Source: Frankia umida
GTDB taxonomy: Bacteria; Actinomycetota; Actinomycetes; Frankiales; Frankiaceae
Length of the DNA stretch: 64,000 nucleotides
Reading direction: 5' to 3'
Assembly: GCF_023242945.1 (NCBI RefSeq)
Contig: NZ_JALKFT010000006.1
Coordinates: forward strand, 1-64,000
Every line of letters starts with the position of its first letter. Position 1 is the stretch's first letter. Shown in pieces: positions 60,098-64,000 of the stretch. The translations under genes were made by a program, and so were the position numbers. Under the pieces are notes generated by a model. That model was not told the DNA's origin and made no database searches. It worked only from the letters and a program-made list of their open reading frames with translations.

Positions 60098-61711
60098 TCA
60101 GCCGACGGGCAGCCGTGCCAGGGTCGTCTCGTAGCCCTTGGCCTGTGTGTCGGTCAGCGCCAGGGACACCCGCAGGACGATGTCCGCCCGCCGATACACA
60201 TGTTCGGTCACCAGATCATGCTCAGCGGTGACGGTGAGCAGCGCTCGGGCGCGTCGCTCGGCGGCGGCCGCGTCCGAGAAGACCTCGATCGCCCCACCGC
60301 GCTCGATCGCGCCCGCGGGGGCGCCCTGGACCTCGTTCGAGCCGACCCGCGGATCGCGGAAGGCCACCCGGCTGGTGTAGCCGCCGGTCGTGCCCAGCAG
60401 GTGATCGGGATCGGTGACGGCCGTGTAGATGGCGGTGGTACGCAGTGGCAGCCCCGCCGTCCGCAGCCTGAGCGCGACCTGCTCGGCCGTCAGCCCGGTG
60501 GCGGCCTCACCAGCGGCCGCACCGCCCGTGGCTGAGGTCGGGCTGCCCACGCCCGCGGCGGGAGCGCTCACGGCCGTGGTCGGGGTGTCCGCGGGGAGTA
60601 CACCCGGATCGGCCGGCGCCCCGGAGTGCTGGCGGTGGGACGGTCCGACCAGCCGGTTCAACACGTACCCGGCGGTGCCGGCGACCAGCGCCACGACCAG
60701 CACGATCACGACATACGGCAGGAGGCTTTCCCGGTCATCGGCCGCCGGACCAGCCGCGCCCGCACGCGCACCCGGGGTGCCGTGTGCGCCATGCCCGCCA
60801 AGAGTGTCGTGCCCACCGACGGCGCCCCTGCTGCCGGCGGTGCCGCGACCGCCGGTGCCCCTGCCGCCAGTGGCGCCGCGGCTGCCGGTGGCGGGGGTGC
60901 CACCGGTCGCGGTCAGTGGTGCACGAGGGCGGTAGGGGGCGGCGCCGCTCGGATGGGCCGATCCGCCGGGCCGCCACGACGGCTGCGGGCCGGTCGGTGC
61001 GTCGTGATCGTCCGAGTAGTCGTCGTGGCGCGAGGCATCGGGGTACCGGTCGTCGAGGTGGTCGTCCTCGAGGTACTGGCCGTACTGGCCGTACTGGCCG
61101 GTGTCGTCGTACCGGTCGTCGTACCGGTGGTCGTCGGCGTAGCCGCGGTGGCGCTCGGTGGGGCGGCGGTCGGTGGGGCGGTGGGTGCCGGGGTGGCTCG
61201 CCGCGTCCGCGGCGGGCGACCAGTCGCCGCCGGGACGGGCACGCCCGCGGGTGGCGCCGGCTCCGTTCGCGGGCACCCGGTCCGCACGGTCGGGATGGTG
61301 CGGACGGTCGTAGTCGTCCCGGTGGGCGCCCGCGGAGCCGTCCCAGCGGTCCGGAGCGGACCGCTGATCACGGCCGGGCCGTGGTTCCTGGCCGGGCCGC
61401 GCGTCGCCGTCGGCGCCGCCCCAGGACGGGCGGGGCGCGCCACTGCGAGCGGGCTCACCGCGCGGACGGGGTTCGGCGGGGTAGGCGGGGGGATACTCCT
61501 CCGGGTAGCTGTCGGGCAGCTGGTCATGGCCGTATCGATCATCGAAACGGTCGTGATCGGAGGGTCCGTCAGCGGTCTGGGAGTGACGGCCGTCACGTGA
61601 GCGAGGAGCACTCTGGTGGTGGGTATAGGTGTGGGCCGCGGTGCTGGCGCCATGGCCGGCGTACCCGCCGAAATCCTCGTAGCGCCGGTCTTCCCGCGCG
61701 GCCGGTGCCAT
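60098..61711 (-). CDS. Membrane-anchored protein with long Tyr/Asp/Arg-rich disordered N terminus
   Basis: A 537-residue protein. The first ~325 residues are disordered and charged, with HDD/RYDD and QYGQYGQY repeats and Gly/Arg stretches. A single membrane helix follows (LLPYVVIVLVVALVAGTAGYVL, about 329-350). A Pro/Ala/Thr spacer and a ~125-residue extracytoplasmic domain (EQVALRLRTAGLPL, DPDHLLGTTGGYTSRVAF, DIVLRVSLALTDTQAKGYETTL) complete it. The outer domain is conserved-looking but unknown to me. ATG 61711 follows GGGGAG; the long frame upstream is antisense to sigE and is rejected. The tail composition recalls the DapC extension. Confidence 0.75.
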   Translation of the reverse strand: MAPAAREDRRYEDFGGYAGHGASTAAHTYTHHQSAPRSRDGRHSQTADGPSDHDRFDDRYGHDQLPDSYPEEYPPAYPAEPRPRGEPARSGAPRPSWGGADGDARPGQEPRPGRDQRSAPDRWDGSAGAHRDDYDRPHHPDRADRVPANGAGATRGRARPGGDWSPAADAASHPGTHRPTDRRPTERHRGYADDHRYDDRYDDTGQYGQYGQYLEDDHLDDRYPDASRHDDYSDDHDAPTGPQPSWRPGGSAHPSGAAPYRPRAPLTATGGTPATGSRGATGGRGTGGRGTAGSRGAVGGHDTLGGHGAHGTPGARAGAAGPAADDRESLLPYVVIVLVVALVAGTAGYVLNRLVGPSHRQHSGAPADPGVLPADTPTTAVSAPAAGVGSPTSATGGAAAGEAATGLTAEQVALRLRTAGLPLRTTAIYTAVTDPDHLLGTTGGYTSRVAFRDPRVGSNEVQGAPAGAIERGGAIEVFSDAAAAERRARALLTVTAEHDLVTEHVYRRADIVLRVSLALTDTQAKGYETTLARLPVG

Positions 61712-61875
61712 CCACTCCCCAGTGCGTCGAAATGTCCCGCTGGACGGGCACACTACGCGCTTGTGCCGGCATTCCTCCGGACTAGGCGCTTCCCTAGATG
61801 ATCGGATGCGTCGCCGTCGTGCGCCAGCGGATTGCCCGGTGGCCGGCCTGTGATGCGGCGCCGACGGCGCGGCGG

Positions 61876-62538
61876 CTAGCTCAGCGGGGAGGACTTCGCG
61901 ACCACCGCGATGAGCAGGCCACCGCCGGTGGTCAGCATCATCTGGGTGAGCCGGATGTCGTCGCGTACGGCAGTGGCGAGCTCGCGCACGGCGATGGCGT
62001 CGACGGTGCGCACGGCGGGGTCGGCGGCCTGACCGTCGGCCAGTACCCCGGCGAACACCACGACGCCACCGGGGCGCAGCAGACGCAGGGCCTGGGTGAG
62101 GTACTCGCTGCCCTCGCGCCGGTCGGCGTCGCAGAAGACGAGGTCGTAGGCGCCGTCGGTCAGCCGGGGCAGCACATCGAGGGCGCGGCCGGTGATCAGT
62201 CGCGAGCGACCCGGTGCCATCCCGGCGTCGGCGTAGGTGCGGCGGGCCAGCCGAAGATGCTCGGCCTCGACGTCGATCGTGGTCAGTGTTCCGTCCGGAC
62301 GCATGCCGCGCAGCAGCCAGGTACCGGACACGCCGGTACCGGTACCGATCTCCACGACGGCGCGGGCACCGGCCGCGGCGGCCAGGAAACGCAGCACCGC
62401 TCCGGCGCCCGGGCTGACGGGAACAATCCCGACCTCCTCGGCACGGGAGCGGGCAGCACGAAGGATGGGGTCTTCCAGCAGGAAGCCCTCGGCGTAGGCG
62501 GCGGCCGAACCCAGCGCGCCGATATCTGTCTGGGGCAT
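61876..62538 (-). CDS. SAM-dependent O-methyltransferase (Rv1220c type)
   Basis: A 220-residue class I methyltransferase of the O-methyltransferase family 3. GARAVVEIGTGTGVSGTWLLRGM is the SAM loop, LTTIDVEAEHLRLAR follows, and YDLVFCDADRREGSEYL with VVFAGVLADG supply metal-ligand positions, the second Asp being replaced by a Gly-rich segment. Mycobacterium Rv1220c, divergent from sigE just as here, is the clear counterpart. Substrate unknown. A TAGGCT box nine bases before the ATG may be the promoter. Confidence 0.87.
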   Translation of the reverse strand: MPQTDIGALGSAAAYAEGFLLEDPILRAARSRAEEVGIVPVSPGAGAVLRFLAAAAGARAVVEIGTGTGVSGTWLLRGMRPDGTLTTIDVEAEHLRLARRTYADAGMAPGRSRLITGRALDVLPRLTDGAYDLVFCDADRREGSEYLTQALRLLRPGGVVVFAGVLADGQAADPAVRTVDAIAVRELATAVRDDIRLTQMMLTTGGGLLIAVVAKSSPLS

Positions 62539-62547
62539 GACATCCGC

Positions 62548-62553
62548 AGCCTA
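62548..62553 (-). promoter_or_regulatory. TAGGCT -10-like box before the O-methyltransferase gene
   Basis: On the minus strand TAGGCT lies nine bases before the ATG and no ribosome binding site is seen. Confidence 0.35.
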
Positions 62554-62642
62554 CGGGAACGGGAGAGCACAGATGCGCGTTCATCTGATCGACGCGCATC
62601 GTGTCGAGGATCGTGGGTCGACCACCGAGGGGAGATACAACG

Positions 62643-63527
62643 GTGTCCGCAGCGGGATTCGCCGCTCCATGGCCGGGCCGTCGGGTACGTTCGACGCGAA
62701 CCGACCGAGAGGCGGCCGTGGCTGCGCAGGACTCCGGGGCGGCCAGTGACGCCACCGGCGCCGCCGCCGCCACAGCAGAAGCCTGGGTCCCCCCGTCCTG
62801 GGAAGATGTCGTCCGTGAGCATGGCAACCGGGTCTACCGGCTGGCCTATCGCCTGACCGGCAACGCCCACGACGCGGAGGACCTCACGCAGGACGTCTTC
62901 GTCCGCGTGTTCCGGTCGCTGGCCGACTACACCCCCGGCACCTTCGAGGGCTGGCTGCACCGCATCACGACGAACCTCTTCCTGGACCGGATGCGTCGCC
63001 AGCAGAAGATCCGCTTCGACGCCCTCCCGGAGGACACCGAGCGTCTGGCCGGTCGTGAGGCGAGCCCGGAGGCCGTCTACGCCGAGGCGCACCTCGACGC
63101 GGATGTCGAGGCGGCCCTCGCCGCGCTGCCACCCGACTTCCGGGCGGCCGTCGTGCTCTGCGACATCGAGCAGTTGTCCTACGAGGAGATCGCGCAGACC
63201 CTCGGGGTGAAGCTCGGCACCGTGCGCAGCCGGATCTCGCGCGGGCGGGCGATGCTGCGGGCGGCCCTCGCCGATCGTGCCCCCCGGGCCGGTGAGGGTG
63301 TTCTGCTCGCCACGGCGCAGGGAGACGCCTCTTCGGAGGACGCCGCCACGTTCACGGTCACTCGGGCTGACGACGCCCGCTCGGGCGTCGGGCTGGAAAC
63401 CGACCGGTACGGCGCGGATGCGGCCGCGCGGCGCGACCGTGATGATGGTCGCGCGCGGATCGGGCGGCGGCGTGCCGCCGTCCCCGCCGGTGGCAAGGGT
63501 GGTGCTCCGGCGGAGCGCCGCGCGTGA
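62643..63527 (+). CDS. sigE: ECF sigma factor SigE
   Basis: A 294-residue ECF (SigE/RpoE-like) sigma factor. Region 2 begins at EHGNRVYRLAYRLTGNAHDAEDLTQDVF and covers WLHRITTNLFLDRMRR; region 4 is ALPPDFRAAVVLCDIEQLSY followed by EEIAQTLGVKLGTVRSRISRGR. In mycobacteria SigE responds to envelope stress. A Pro/Ala-rich ~45-residue N terminus and an unusual ~85-residue C-terminal Arg/Asp-rich tail extend it. GTG 62643 has GAGGGGA; GTG 62716 would remove part of the N terminus. The stop overlaps the anti-sigma gene start (GTGA), implying co-expression. Confidence 0.92.
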   Translation: MSAAGFAAPWPGRRVRSTRTDREAAVAAQDSGAASDATGAAAATAEAWVPPSWEDVVREHGNRVYRLAYRLTGNAHDAEDLTQDVFVRVFRSLADYTPGTFEGWLHRITTNLFLDRMRRQQKIRFDALPEDTERLAGREASPEAVYAEAHLDADVEAALAALPPDFRAAVVLCDIEQLSYEEIAQTLGVKLGTVRSRISRGRAMLRAALADRAPRAGEGVLLATAQGDASSEDAATFTVTRADDARSGVGLETDRYGADAAARRDRDDGRARIGRRRAAVPAGGKGGAPAERRA

Positions 63528-64000
63528 CCGAGCACCTCGGCGACCGTATCTCGCCACTCATCGATCACGAGCTTGACCACGACGCCCGGGACCGAGCGCT
63601 CGCCCACCTCGCCGGCTGCGATCCCTGCCAGCGCGAGGTCATCCGGATGCGCACGCTGAAGGCGCAGCTGGTGACACTGCGCGACCCCGCCATGTCGGAT
63701 GCCTTCGTGGCGCGGCTGCGTGGTCTCGGCGCGGTTCCACCCGCGGTGCCCGTCGACCCGCCGTCGAGCAGGCCGGTCGCGGCAGGCCAGTCGGGCGTCG
63801 GGACGGGCACCGAGACGACCAGGGTCGCGCGCGTCGCCGCGTCCCATCGCCCGGCGGTCCGTCGCGACCGGCCCACCGGGCGAGCCCGGGGCTCCCACCG
63901 GCCCCTGCCGCCGCCGATGGTCAGCCGGTCGAGAGGCTCTGCGCCGCGGCCCGACATCGCCGGTCGTTCTGGGCCTCGGCGGCCGAACCCGGCCGAACGT
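63524..64000 (+). CDS. Zinc-binding anti-sigma factor (partial, runs off the window)
   Basis: At least 159 residues, open to the last base with no stop, so partial at the 3' end. The N terminus (HLGDRISPLIDHELDHDARD) and H28-x3-C32-x2-C35 in LAHLAGCDPCQREV form the ZAS anti-sigma motif, with an upstream His as the likely fourth ligand. It corresponds to RseA of Mycobacterium, which binds SigE until redox stress or phosphorylation releases it. No membrane helix appears so far; from residue ~65 the sequence is Pro/Arg/Ser-rich and disordered. It overlaps sigE by four bases. Confidence 0.88.
   Translation, partial: MTEHLGDRISPLIDHELDHDARDRALAHLAGCDPCQREVIRMRTLKAQLVTLRDPAMSDAFVARLRGLGAVPPAVPVDPPSSRPVAAGQSGVGTGTETTRVARVAASHRPAVRRDRPTGRARGSHRPLPPPMVSRSRGSAPRPDIAGRSGPRRPNPAER

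Noticed and set aside
61712..62827. Upstream part of a 909-codon minus-strand frame
   Set aside because: It is antisense to the O-methyltransferase region and sigE. The ATG at 61711 has its own GGGGAG site, and the extra residues are Arg/Pro-rich shadow sequence.
1..64000. tRNA, rRNA, riboswitch, insertion sequence or attachment sites
   Set aside because: None recognised by eye: no transposase or integrase frame, no cloverleaf-like sequence at the accessory block edges. A tRNA or Rfam search would be decisive.

Overview
The window is from a very GC-rich actinobacterium. Mycothiol biosynthesis (mshB), a 55-residue DUF3117 protein, a FolP2-type dihydropteroate synthase homologue, paired LOG genes and the order O-methyltransferase / sigE / zinc anti-sigma factor are all actinobacterial hallmarks. 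Very high GC, many short in-phase tandem repeats, many GTG starts and many -10-like TAnnnT boxes 6 to 9 bases before start codons fit a Frankia-like member of Frankiaceae; this genus call is an inference. I see no rRNA, tRNA, CRISPR array, insertion sequence or phage gene.

1 to 13.2 kb is a housekeeping block: pterin dehydratase, Nudix hydrolase, typA, mshB, an HtrA-like protease, a small membrane protein, a flavin reductase, a SirB1-type protein coupled to an orphan SH3-like protein, ferredoxin fdxA, and the lysine/diaminopimelate genes dapC, dapD and dapE. DapC carries a roughly 240-residue Tyr/Gly/Pro repeat tail, and DapD belongs to the class best known from proteobacteria.

13.2 to 49.3 kb is a large cell-surface glycan locus. 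Module A is a minus-strand operon (13.2-19.0 kb: flippase, EEP-family phosphatase/nuclease, condensation-type acyltransferase, GT4) and a divergent plus-strand operon (20.2-27.6 kb: GT2, large polytopic protein, GT4, polysaccharide deacetylase, small anchored protein, GT4). They are separated by an AT-rich 1.3 kb gap. A lipoprotein glycosidase follows. Module B (34.3-44.0 kb, minus strand) holds GT2, GT4, a second polytopic protein, a small membrane protein, GT4, a second flippase, GT2 and a hexapeptide acetyltransferase. A further hexapeptide acetyltransferase, a carboxylesterase lipoprotein and an exported GH16 enzyme close the locus. Between the modules lies a tightly overlapping operon of tyrA and a branched-chain-type 2-oxoacid dehydrogenase (E1 alpha, E1 beta, E2).

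49.4 to 54.1 kb holds an HpaB-type aromatic hydroxylase, a divergent OmpR-type two-component system and a CCoAOMT-like methyltransferase. From 54.2 kb the conserved backbone resumes: two LOG genes, folP2, a DivIVA-domain protein, the DUF3117 gene, pepA, a small conserved protein, an anchored disordered protein, an O-methyltransferase, sigE and its anti-sigma gene, which runs off the end. In mycobacteria and, from memory, Streptomyces, dapE lies close to LOG/folP2, so about 40 kb of accessory DNA appears to sit inside an otherwise conserved segment.
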